A DNA stretch of 64,000 nucleotides. Origin: Rhizophagus irregularis (taxonomy: Eukaryota; Glomeromycota; Glomeromycetes; Glomerales; Glomeraceae). The stretch spans positions 1,798,001 to 1,862,000 of the forward strand of contig NC_089431.1 in assembly GCF_026210795.1 (NCBI RefSeq), given 5' to 3'. This document shows positions 53,260 to 64,000 of this stretch, one piece after another. The position numbers and the translations under genes were made by a program. Below the pieces are notes generated by a model. That model was not told the DNA's origin. It made no database searches and saw nothing but the letters and a program-made list of their open reading frames with translations. The first letter of the stretch is position 1. The number at the start of each line of letters is the position of its first letter.

Positions 53260-54121
53260 CTTTATTCCGGTTTAGTAAAATATGTTTCATATAAGGTTAA
53301 AATATTAAAAGGATTTATAGATAATATGCAAAAATAAGGAATTTTATAATGTTATGAATTTATATGATAATTATTAGTCGAGTATATATATAATTAAGGG
53401 AAAATATATGTACAAATATTTTAAATCAATTTTTAAATTATGAGTGGAAGGTTTAATACCTAAGATAAAAAAATATATGTTACAGTACATCAATTTTTAA
53501 ATTATGAGTGGAAGGTTATCTAAAAAAAAAATATTATGTATTAATTATAGATTTGTAAGATATTCAATAATTAAGATTATTAATAACTTCATTTGTATAA
53601 TAAATTTCAATATTGTTGTTGCGGCATTATAAGAAAAAATAAAAATTATTATTCTCAGGACTTTGTAATAATTAATATTTAATTCGCTTAATTCTTTTAC
53701 ATAAATTCGACGTTTCTTATCAGCTAAACGTATACTTAGCGTTGAAATTAATTACGCCAAATAGAGCTTACTGTATACGTAATCCGTACTGCCATAATTC
53801 AAATACCATAAATAGGAAGATTATGCGATACAAAAAAAGGAATCCATTTATATGCATTATTTAATATGTATTTATTAACAATATATGCCATATTCCCTAT
53901 AAAAAAAATTCTCCTATAAATTTATTTTATTTATTTTATTTTATTTCAAGAAGAGGAGTGAACGTTATCTGTTACATTTAAAGAAGGCGCGGCCGAAGCT
54001 TTGCACAAACTAATCAGGTAAGTAGAACTACGTATCTCATTCCACACAAATGCAGAACCTCACCCTTCGAACTAAACTATGCTAGGAGTAAAACTACGCT
54101 ACTACTAAAATTGAAAAAATT

Positions 54122-54203
54122 CCTATAAATGATCATTTTTCTAGTTTTTGTTCCGAAAGAAACTCAGACACGTGATCATTTTTCTGAAAAATTTTTTATA
54201 GGG
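54122..54203. mobile_element. MITE, family B, short copy
   Basis: CCTATAAATGATCATTTTTC to TTTTTTATAGGG with CAGACACGTGATCATTTTTC inside, flanked by ATT on both sides. It is the inverse of the element at 11479-11587. Confidence 0.7.
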
Positions 54204-54439
54204 ATTCAAAATGCCGAGATAATTCCGACGACACGTATAATTAAATGGTTCAAATAATAAATTTAGTAGACTTTTCTCTTATGTTCACTAATATCAGTTC
54301 TTTTTACAGAATAATTTATTTTCGATATTCGATAAAATATAAATTACTTTTCAGTCCGTTCTTTCTATAAAATTCGTATTTATCAATTATGAGTATTTAC
54401 TTTTAGAATTTTATTACACAATATTCATTCGTAATACTA

Positions 54440-54679
54440 CCCTATAAAAAAAGTTGTCCAAACACTGTTCGGTTTTTTGTTCGGAAAATTGACCCCGTTC
54501 CGAACATTTACTTGACATATATTGAACAATTATCATGATATTGTACGTTTTTTATGTGGTCGAAAATTCTCAATCTCTGCATCTTGTATTAAATTGTAAC
54601 AAATATTGTATAATTACGTGCGAGTGTTCGGGAAATCGACCCCATTCCGAATATTTATCAGACAACATTTTTTATAGGG
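54440..54679. mobile_element. MITE, family E (240 bp)
   Basis: CCCTATAAAAAAAGTTGTCC to ACAACATTTTTTATAGGG, flanked by CTA at 54437-54439 and 54680-54682. Internally CGGAAAATTGACCCCGTTCC and CGGGAAATCGACCCCATTCC form an internal repeat pair. Its interior is unrelated to families A-D, but the termini are the same. Confidence 0.85.
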
Positions 54680-54878
54680 CTAGAGCTTGGGTGCCAAATG
54701 CTCAAAACATTTAATTACGTTGTTAGGTAATATTAATTCATGAATTTCGATTTTACCTTTCTTATACAACCCTTTATTACTAAATATATGCGTAACTTAA
54801 TGAAAATTAAAAATAAATTAGCCTACACATAAGAGTCTATCCATTTTAAAATCAAAGATTCTAAACTATACTTTAATA

Positions 54879-57800
54879 TTAATCTAATTCCATTTCATTT
54901 ATTTCAACTAAATATCATGAAAATATTAAAATGATTTTAGTTTATATATATTAAAATATTTTACTAAAAATAAAGAATTATAAACTTACTACATAAACCA
55001 GAAGATTGAGCATAGTCTAGAGATTTGTTACCATTTTTACTAGTTTGTAATTCCGAACCTAAATAAGTATCATCCCTCATTGATACTACATTTTAATTTT
55101 TGTAAATTATCAGGTAAAAAAAAATTAAATTATCAATTATAATGCGAACTATACAAACAAATACCTGTAACTGATTTATTTTTAACATTAATTCCAAAAT
55201 CCATTCTTTCAAATTCATCTAATACTTCATTAATATTTGGTCTCTGTTCAGGTTCTTGATTCCAGCAATTTTTATAGAGCTTTTCATAATCATCTGGAGT
55301 ATTAGGAACCGCCACTTCACGAATACCAGTATTAATAGAAATGGCAAGTGCAACTTTATTGTCATGATCTTTAAATGGAGGATATCCACTTGATATTTCC
55401 CACATTAATACACCAAAACTATAAATATCTGATGATTTAGTATATTTGTAACTTGGATCTAATATGCGCTTTGGTTCCATATAAGCAACAACACCAAAAT
55501 TACCAATGTAAACTGTTGAACTTTGGTTATTTTGAAATTTTGAAATACCAAAATCTGTAATTTTAGCATTATTTTCATGAATAACTACATTCTTTGAATG
55601 CTAAAATAAAACATATAATTAGTATTCAACAATTAGTATTGAATGTTAACAACTCTTATAAATAATACTTACAAGATCTCTGTGTAAAACATTCTCATTA
55701 TGTAAGTAATTTAATCCGTCTGCAATTTGAAATGCTAATTTTTTCTTATCGTTCCAAGTCAAATTCTTAAAATTCTTTTTGAGATAATTTTGAAGATCTC
55801 CGCCATTAGCGTATTGCATTACAAGAAGATATTCGTTTGTTCTTTGATCTAAAAAGAAAGGTTTATTTCATAAGTAAGGAATTAAAAATATAGATAAAGT
55901 AATAAAATATGTTCAATTACCCGTACTAATGCCTAAGCAGCGTACTATTCTATCACAATAATCAAGATGCAAATGTATTTTTAGTTCATGAATAAATGCG
56001 TCTAATAAACCATGCTTAATATCAGTAGTATTAGTCAATTTTTTACAAACAACATAATCATTTGTTTTGGTCCAAACAGCTCTTGTAACGTGTCCAAATC
56101 CTCCTGCATGAAGTGATACTGCACTTTTTAGTTCATTACAAGGTATGTGTTTTATTTTTTCATACTCTAAAGTATTTTTAATCCATCCAGTTGCATCTTC
56201 AAATCCCTTCTCTGCTTTTTTAAACCAATAAATAGCTTTTTCCATATTTTTTCCCACCCCTTTACCACTTTTATAAAAAAAACCGAGTTTATTTTGTGCA
56301 TTACTAAAATCTTGCTCAGCTGATTCTTTATACCATTTGAAAGCTTTAACTTCATCCTTTTTTATACCAACTCCATATTCATAACATTTACCTAAGTTAT
56401 ACTGTGCATTTTTATTTCCATTCTTTGCTGCTTTTTGATACCATTTAAAGGCTTTTATTTCATCCTTCTCAATACCAATTCCATCTTCGTAAAAAGAACC
56501 AAGTTTATTTTGTGCTTCTTTATTTCCATTTTCTGCAGCTTTGTGATACCATTTAAAGGATTTTATTTCATCCTTCTCAATACCAATTCCATTATTAAAG
56601 CAAGTACCTAGATTATATTGTGCAGATATATTTCCATTTTCTGCTGCTTTTTGATACCATTTAAAAGCTTTAATTTCATTTCTCTCAATACCAGTTCCAT
56701 GTTCATAAAAAGAACCAAGTTTATTTTGTGCATTTATATCTTTATTCTCTGCTGATTTTTGATACCAATAAAAAGCTTTTTTCAAATCTTTTTCAATACT
56801 AGTTCCATCTTCATAATATATACCTAAGTTAAATTGTGCTTCTTTATTTCCATTTTCTGCTGCTTTTTGATACCAATAAAAGGCTTTAACTTCATCCTTT
56901 TCAATACAAATTCATATTTATAATAATTACCTAAATTAAATTGTGCTTCTTCATTCCCATTTATTGCCGCTTTTTGATACCAATAAAAGGCTTTGTTTTC
57001 ATCTTTTTCAATGCAAATTCCATTTTCATAAAAAAAACCAAGACTATTTTGAGCACTATTATATTCTTTTTCTGCTAAACTTTTAATCAATCCAAATGCT
57101 TTGTTTTCCCCATTTTTCGCTGCTTTTTTATACCAATAAAATGCTTTTTTAAATCTTTTTCAGAAATAGTTCCATTTTCATAATATGTACCTAAGTTAAA
57201 TTGTGCTTTTTCATTCTCATTTTCCGCTGCCTCTTGATGCCAATAAAAGGCTTTAACTTTATCTTTTTCAATACCAATTCCATGTTCATAACAATTGCCT
57301 AAATTATATTGTGCATCTTTATTTCCATTTTCTGCTGCTTCTTGATACCAGTAAAAAGCTATTTCTTCATCTTTTTCAGTACCAATTCCATATTCATAAA
57401 AAGAACCAAGTTTATTTTGTGCTTCTATATTAACTTCTTCATTCTTTGCTGTTTCATGATACCAATAAAAAGCTTCTTCCAAATCTTTACTTGTGCCAAT
57501 TCCTTCTTCATAACACAAGCCTAAATTATATTGTGCATTACTATGTCCTTTTGAAGCTGCTTCTTGAAAGCACAAAAAAGCTTTAGCTTCATTTTTTTCA
57601 ATACCAATTCCCCATATATAACGCAAACCTAATTCATTTTGTGCATCACTATTTTCGTTTCCTGCTGCTTTTGCATACCAATTAAAAGCTTTAACCTCAT
57701 CTTTTTCAATTCCAATTCCATCTTTATAACATATACCTAAATTTAAAAACGCATTTTTGTTTCCATTTTCCGTTGCCTTTTGATACCAGTAAAAGGCTTT

Positions 57801-58480
57801 AAATTCATCTTCTTCAACACCTATCCCATATTTATAATAAATACCAAGTTTATTTTGTGCAAAATCACATCCTTGCTCAGCTGCCTTTTTGATCCATTTA
57901 AATGCCTCAATTTGGTCATCTTTAACACCAATTCCATTTTCATAAAATATACCTAAACTAAATTGTGCTGATATATCCCATTTTCTGCTGCTTTTTTATA
58001 CCAATAAAAGGCATTAATCTCACTATTTTCAACACCAAATCCATATTCATAAAAAATACCAAGTTTATTTTGTGCACTTGCCATTATTTGATTCTGATTG
58101 TAAGCCTCGAATTTATCCATTTTAATTCCATTACTCTTATAAAACAAATCTAAAATATATTTCATTTCTTTATCTACCTTTTCTGTTGCTTTTTGGTAAA
58201 GTTTATTTTGTGCATTGTTATTTCCATTTTCTGTCACTTTTTGATACCATTGAAAAGCTTCAAATTTATCCTCCTTGACCCCAAATCCAATTTCATAGCA
58301 CATGCCTAAATTATATTGTGCTCTTATATCTCCACTTGCTGCTTTTTGATACCAGCTAGAGGCGTAATTCTTAGCATTTGCTTCTTTTTCTGCTTCGTAC
58401 GTATCTATTTCCATATCAGTCTCTTCCTCACACAAAATAGTATCGTTATACTCTTGTTCTTCAGGTAATCTTTTAGACAT
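54879..58480 (-). CDS. Sel1-repeat protein kinase with three frameshifts
   Basis: Start MSKRLPEEQEYND at 58480. About twenty Sel1 units follow, then a kinase domain. Introns: 55920-55849, 55672-55601, 55164-55086 and 54989-54908; exon phases match throughout the kinase part, ending in SSGLCIEINEMELD and TAA. Kinase motifs: GGFGHVTRAVW (weak glycine loop), VVCKKL lysine, FIHELKIHL glutamate, LHRDL|HSKNVV across intron 2, ITDFGIS, SSDIYSFGVLMWEISSG and QEPEQRP. These are typical of the expanded TKL-like kinases of Glomeromycotina, so catalytic activity is plausible. The Sel1 part changes frame three times, each by one missing base: near 57977 (CCC), 57145 (T6) and 56911. Outside these points each frame continues the repeat perfectly. 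They may be pseudogene lesions or unpolished indels in a repeat. Confidence 0.78.
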
Positions 58481-59954
58481 TTTCTAAATAAAATCAAGTA
58501 ATATTACAAAAAAACTTATGCTTATAGTATTTAGTAGATTTTTATTTGTATTCTATCTTTATGAGTTGTAAACAAAATTTTTTACAGCTCTATATTTATT
58601 ACTTGCAAGTGAATGTCTGCCTTATAAAATACGTTTCTTTTTGCAGATCGTTTACGCCTAATTGTAACATTGATTGTATTAATGCCTAATTTAGTAAGAA
58701 AACAATATACATGTTGTGCCCGAAATCTCAAATGATTACTATATGTGAAAAGTAATTCTTGAAAATTCTTAAGGCATTATAAAGATGGACCGATAATTTA
58801 GGCCCGATCGTTGATTTGGGGCAATCGTCAACTTGAGGCACATACACAATGATTGTGATTCATTTAATAGATGGAAAAGGCGTTTCTCAACAGAAGTGAT
58901 TCTAAAAGAATTCGAAAAATAAATGGTAAACAAATACTCAAATACTTTGTAACAGTATTTAACTTTGCATCAAAAATATAAATAAATAAAAGTGAATCTT
59001 TTTAAATGACTAATGCGCATTAATGGAAAAATATCTATTTCATCATTTTTTTATTGTGAATCTTCTAATCTTTCTTTATCTATTCTGGTAGGTTTATTTT
59101 AGAATTAAGTGTGCTTTTATTAATACTTTCCTATTACAAATAATTTAATTCATTAAACTTATTTTTTTTTTTTGAAAATTTTGGACAGTATTATATTAAT
59201 TATTAGATAAAAGCGAATATAAGAATCAACCGATTATATGGTATTACGTGGATTTAAAAATTTATCAGAATCAATTGAAATATAGTACTTATGTTTATAA
59301 GAAACCCGGCACAAAAAAAAATTACGAAAAATCTGATACAGTCAACCAACCCCCCTCCTATATAAGAACTCCCCTTCTTAAGGCACATATTTTTTGGTCC
59401 CAATTTTTTTATATGTAAACAAGATGTCCTGGCTAAAGTACGAGATTATTGGTTAACGAATCATAGTTGCATTCATGAATCATGATGTGATAGCTGTTAA
59501 AATATGAACCGCCAACACGTATGCTGCGTAAGTTGTATTTCCTAAATTGCAAGCATATATTATTGTTTGTGTAATCCTAAATAATTTAACTTTAACCCAC
59601 TACAGGCGTGGCACTTCTGCGTTTCGGACAGAACGACAAGAAACGCAGACATTGATCCTCGTACTCATGTAAATTATAATTATTTTTATTGACAACGTTA
59701 AATTTTAATTTTTTAACGCGTGATGGTTAATTTTTAGTTTGAATTCGGTACCCCGTACCCACGATCAAAATGGATAGGCACTTAATATTTAACCAGGGAA
59801 ATTGTTTATATCATGATGCGTTTCTTAGAATTACAATTTCTCGAAAGATCCGATTCCGTTAGATTTCTTAACCATTCGAGATTGCTTCCTCAGAAATGGT
59901 TGAAACCAGATGATAAAGGTCGAGTTTCTTTATTTATATCTATCTCTATTTCAA
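58481..59954. other. Upstream region of the Sel1-kinase gene
   Basis: No gene. A 9-bp stem hairpin, CTGCGTTTC with GAAACGCAG, lies at 59617-59648. Short frames have no family. Confidence 0.4.
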
Positions 59955-60139
59955 TTCCCTATAAAATTTTATCCGTTATTTCTGTAAAAACTCCGTAAAA
60001 ATGAGCCTTTCACGGATCCATTCACGGAAAATGTAATAATTCGATAAGTTCCGGGATATAAGGCTATTAATTCCGGAAATATGAGCCTTTTACGGAAAAA
60101 AGACGGAATATAAAAAACGGATCGACTTTTTTTACAGGG
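59955..60139 (-). mobile_element. MITE, family A, copy 5, reverse orientation
   Basis: 185 bp, CCCTATAAAATTTTATCCGT to GACTTTTTTTACAGGG, flanked by ATT at 59952-59954 and 60140-60142. It is full-length and close to the copy at 46821-47005 when reversed. Confidence 0.9.
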
Positions 60140-60405
60140 ATTGTGATTTCCTTCACAATAATTTATTAACGACTTGGCTTCCTTTTTTACATTATTTCAG
60201 TGCATCCATCCAAAATGACTCATTATTTGTGATATCAGTATAATTTGCTTTATTGTAACAAAATTTTCCATTTTTCTCATTGCTGCTGTAATTAATATAC
60301 AGAGGGCGGTCAAAAGTCATCCGGTGATATAAAATAACAAGTAGACATTAAATATAGCAGGGAGCTTTAAATATTATTGAGTAGTAAAAATTTATTATAA
60401 TTAGA

Positions 60406-60460
60406 CCCTAAAAAAATTGGATATGTTTTTAATTAGAAATAACATACCTATTATAGAGGG
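60406..60460. mobile_element. Fragment of the family C element
   Basis: CCCTAAAAAAATTGGATATG plus TTTTTAATTAGAAATAACAT resembles the first 50 bp of the element at 17008-18542. The rest is missing. Confidence 0.5.
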
Positions 60461-60785
60461 AGTTGACTGTATATATAAAGTCTCTTTTTAGAACTCCTAT
60501 CTTATTGACGACATACAACAAAGATTTTTTATCGTACTTTTCTGTCGCCTGAAACAGGAAAAATATCTTCAAAAAAAAAAATTATCAACGATAATCGTTA
60601 ACTCGTAGGAACAGCGTCAAATTTAAATGAAGCGACACGTTATCGTTATGAATACTTCAAAGTTAATGTAGATAGTAGTGAAGAAAACTGAATTCTCAAT
60701 GACAATTAAATTATAGCTAACATTTAATCATTTTGTAATCAAATCAACTAAAATAAAGAATAAACAATTTCTAGATGGAATTTAC

Positions 60786-61307
60786 TGTAGGGATGTTAAT
60801 TTGCTTAACGGTTCAGTTTGAATTCAGCTCAATACAGCTTTGAGTCTAGAGCGAGTTTAAACAAGCTAAGCAATTTTTAAAAAAACGAGTTGAGCAATTG
60901 AGCTTAATTATGAGTTAAGCACAGCTGTTAGACTAGATTTTCTTAAATGGCTTAAATGATTTATTAAATTCCGATATTGATTTATTTTCTTTATTTACTG
61001 TATGTGTAATGTTTTTATTAAAAATTATGTTGTAGAAATATTATTTATTTTCTAAATAATTTTTAATAATATTCGCTTCATACCATGTTTTTAGGCAGAG
61101 GCTTGCTCTGGTGATAATCTGTTATTGTATTTTTTGCAACTGAAAACATTTGCTCGCTAGATACACTTGTTACCCATAATCTAAGCTCGTACTAATAATA
61201 AAATGCTAAACAAGCTTGAAGCACGTTTTGAAGACATTAAAAAGTTTGAAAAAGCTTGTGCTCAAACTCTGTTTAATGTGCTTTGTTGAAGCAATTTAAC
61301 ATCCCTA
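60786..61307 (-). mobile_element. hAT-like element remnant
   Basis: Left end TAGGGATGTTAATTTGCTT and right end GAAGCAATTTAACATCCCTA are inverted repeats similar to Ac-type hAT termini. GAATTTAC before and GAATTTAG after are an 8-bp target duplication with one mismatch. On the minus strand at 61176-61088 a fragment reads VTSVSSEQMFSVAKNTIT, the hallmark of the hAT C-terminal dimerisation domain. The rest of the transposase is gone, so it is a deletion derivative. Confidence 0.75.
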
Positions 61308-62025
61308 GAATTTAGTAGCCTCTCATAAAATCAGCAGTCATATTTTGAAATCATATGTGTGTTTCTATTGGAATCTTGTGTGGCATTTTAATTTTTTATT
61401 TATTTTCCTAAAGATTGTAGCTCTGGTTATATTAGGTATGAATCCATTTTTTAGCCTTACGATCATTGCTCGATTTATGTAAATTTCAAATTGTTATGAA
61501 CGCTTATTATGTAGATTGCAATTTTGTTCTTCGTACTGTCCAATAAAAATTTTATTTGATTTCTTAGTTATTTTCAAAATTTTTAAATTTTCACATATAT
61601 ATTAATTATCTATTGTTGTTGACATAGCCAAGTCTTTTAAAATAAACAACTGCATTGACCAGGCCCTCGGGAAAAGGATGAGAGATATTTTACTTTTTAA
61701 CAAAGGTAAAAAAAAAATACAATTTTACAATTTTGTTTTAAAATAAAAAATAGCGATAGTTAGTCATACTACATAACTGTAAAAAGTTATTATGGACGGA
61801 CCATATAAATTTTTTAAAGGAAAAAAAAAAATTGGCGACCTTATGATCTCACAAGTAAAATAATGAGGTAAATATTTAAATAACATTTGATTGATTTTAA
61901 GTACATATCTGTTAAGGTACTATTAAGGTAACTGTGAGGGGGAAAGAGCGAGAGAACACAACATACTGTATATACACCCACCCACCCATCCACACTCATT
62001 CACATCCATACACCCACACACCACA
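61308..62025. other. Spacer with a C-rich microsatellite
   Basis: No gene. At about 61974-62022 the plus strand has repeated CACCCACCCATCCACACTC and ACACCCACACACC, a strongly C/A-biased tract. Confidence 0.5.
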
Positions 62026-62198
62026 ACAAAAAAGTCAATCCGTTTTTTATATTCTATCTTTTTTCCGTCATATTTCCAGAATTAATAACCTTATATCACG
62101 GAATTTATCGAATTATTTTCATTTTCCGTGAATGAATCCGTGAAAGGCTCATTTTTGCGAAGTTTTTACAGAAATAACGGATAAAATTTTTTATATGG
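62026..62198 (+). mobile_element. MITE, family A, copy with decayed ends
   Basis: The interior matches family A (AAAGTCAATCCGTTTTTTAT, TTATATCACGGAATTTATCG, TTCCGTGAATGAATCCGTG). The left end has lost CCCTGT and the right end reads TTATATGGC, so the termini have mutated. The left end is joined to the C-rich microsatellite. Confidence 0.75.
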
Positions 62199-64000
62199 CA
62201 AAAAAAGGTATTGGGATGTAATTTTTATATAATTATATTGAGATCGCAAGATTAAGTTACATATCGTGAATAATTTTTTCCGCATGAATAATACATAAAT
62301 GACTATGTAATAAAATCTAGATAACGGACTTGAAAATCTCTAATGTAAATCTATTCTCTCAATATTTGTCAATGTCATTTATTACATATTTTTAATAAAA
62401 TGGCGGAAATAAATATTTTTTCAAGAAATTTTCAAAATTTCACCCTGCAACAAATTTACATTCCGGAAGTAATTAGTATTGTTACACAACCAAAGCCACC
62501 CATTATTTTAACCGATTACCAATCATTATTAGCGTAAAACGCGTAATAATCTTTACATCTTTACATTAATAGCAAGTGATTTTCCCCATGATTAGAATTT
62601 TCTTAAACTCTTTTTCCCGCTAAACCTTTTTCACTAGAAAATCAATAAACCTTTTTTCCCTTATTAAAAGAATTTTTTTTTTTGTTTTCTATTAACACTT
62701 ATAACAACTTTTTAAACTCTATTTAAATATAGTATTATTCAAAGTCCGAAATGTTAAAATTTGTTTATTAGCAAAAGCTTTGGAAAGTTTTTCTCTGAGG
62801 TGAATAGTTTATTATAAGTGTGGTGCGTCCGTGACGATAATATGAGCAGTTATTTAATGTATTTCCATTTTTTTTTCAGTAATAGCGAATTTAAAAATTA
62901 CTTATTTAGAACCTCATCTAAATATAACTATTTATAATGAGCTTTTATTATCTTGGTAAGTGGAACTGATTAGTGTGCTATTTATCCTCCTCTTCAAATA
63001 GTCTGGTTAACTTAATGAGAACAAAAAACAAATTACAAATATCTCAAGCTATGTCGCAGACTTCTGTACGTGGGGCCCTTCCCTTTGGTGGTGGGTTTCA
63101 TGTCTTATTATCACATTACCTCTGCACGTTGTAGTGGGCATGGAAGCTTGAATTTGTTACTTAGACTCTTAGAGTACCGAGTCTTCTAACTATTTTATTG
63201 TATATTTTTATATTTTTAGATTCTATTCTTATCTGGTAATCAATTTTTATTTCTGATAAAACAACTTTATTGATTATAAAAGATAAAATAATAAGGTAAA
63301 GTTATTTATTTATGTTCAAAAAGAATTTATATATTCCATTTAAAGAAATTTAAGACATTTAAATAATAAATTTAAATTTGACGTATCACGCCTTTAAATT
63401 TATTGTATGATATCAATACCATATCCATTTTTTCTACTGTGTAATTAGCCGTCAATTGAAATCATCAATTATTTTATAACTCCAGCTCACCACTACGCTA
63501 AAAGCCAATTATACTACAATTTACCAATGATACGCTACCGAATTATCCAAGACTTTAACCTTAATTGGTGACGGGTTGTTGTACTAAAATACTGATTTGT
63601 TTTATACTGGTCTTGAAAAGATCAATTTTATCATTTGGTTCAAAGGCTTACCCTCAAGATCTTTTTCTATTCAATTTGGCCGTAAGATCTGCTTTCAAGT
63701 TTATTGTAATTATATTTATTATAATCTGTTGTTGGTTTTATGATAAAATATAGCAAATAATATATAAGATACTTCTCAAAATTTCATCAGCAGTAAATAA
63801 TTGCACAAAGAATTACGAGTATGTAAAAGTGCACGTATTTATAAAGATTGGTCGTACGATTGATCGTATTTTGGGAAAATCAAATACGAAATGTTGCCGC
63901 TCTAGTTATTATTTACATCTATGTATAATATCGATTTCTCTCTCCAAAAAATTTCGGAAAGTATCAACTTTGATATCCCACAGACCACGATGCGTTGGAA
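62199..64000. other. Intergenic region at the right edge
   Basis: No supported gene. A 62-codon hydrophobic frame at 63565-63753 (LFNLAVRSAFKFIVIIFIII) could be part of a membrane protein continuing in spliced form, but no splice partners are clear. AGAATTTATATATTCCATTT at 63322 also occurs just upstream of the Sel1 gene at about 51937. Confidence 0.35.

Larger units (their letters stand above)
53260..54878. other. Intergenic region between convergent Sel1 genes
   Basis: Contains two CCTATAAA-type elements (54122-54203 and 54440-54679). A short duplication (CAATTTTTAAATTATGAGTG plus GAAGGTT) occurs near 53430 and 53489. No gene. Confidence 0.45.

Noticed and set aside
51937-63345. Shared AGAATTTATATATTCCATTT near 51.94 and 63.33 kb
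   Set aside because: Only about 23 bp alike in AT-rich DNA with no similarity beyond; not enough to call a repeat family.
1-64000. CRISPR arrays, bacterial operons, rRNA or tRNA genes
   Set aside because: No regularly spaced direct repeats with unique spacers, no ribosomal or tRNA structures seen; the introns show that the DNA is eukaryotic.

Overview
The window is strongly AT-rich eukaryotic DNA with short spliceosomal introns of about 60-90 nt (GTAAGT-type donors, T-rich AG acceptors). The gene families are Sel1-repeat arrays, Sel1-TKL-type kinase fusions, an F-box protein, a trihelix-like DNA-binding protein and a TNP2/Plavaka-type transposase, all in a landscape full of small transposons. 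This combination best fits an arbuscular mycorrhizal fungus of the Rhizophagus type. That is an inference from family content and style; no marker gene is present.

Layout. 1.3-11.4 kb (- strand): a very long Sel1-repeat gene ending in a protein kinase, apparently cut in two by a 3.6 kb terminal-inverted-repeat insertion (3706-7298). The insertion carries a tandem train of intron-like units. 13.9-15.5 kb (+): an intact F-box protein. 16-24.6 kb: transposon-rich, with a 1.5 kb element (17008-18542), a 74-aa two-exon gene (19467-19773, -), minisatellites and an eight-exon gene of unknown function (21751-23062, -). 24.7-32.2 kb: an intact eight-exon, 998-codon transposase (+), a three-exon trihelix-like polyQ protein (-) and a four-exon protein with FG repeats and two zinc knuckles (+). 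35.9-40.6 kb (+): a multi-pass membrane protein and a UBC/F-box-like/RGG fusion. 40.6-52 kb: gene-poor, with a 400-bp tandem array, transposons and a broken von Willebrand A gene. 52-58.5 kb: a Sel1 protein (+) and a second Sel1-kinase gene (-) with three single-base frameshifts. 58.5-64 kb: transposon remnants, including a hAT-like element.

The gene models were built by matching exon phases across visible splice sites. The transposase, the trihelix protein and the 74-aa gene close perfectly in frame. Three other models close only if single-base indels in repeats or homopolymers are allowed, so part of the apparent decay may be assembly error.

A recurring theme is a set of sequence-unrelated small elements that share CCCTATAAA-type termini and 3-bp target-site duplications. 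That is the signature expected of CACTA-superfamily mobilisation, and an intact CACTA-type transposase lies in the same window.
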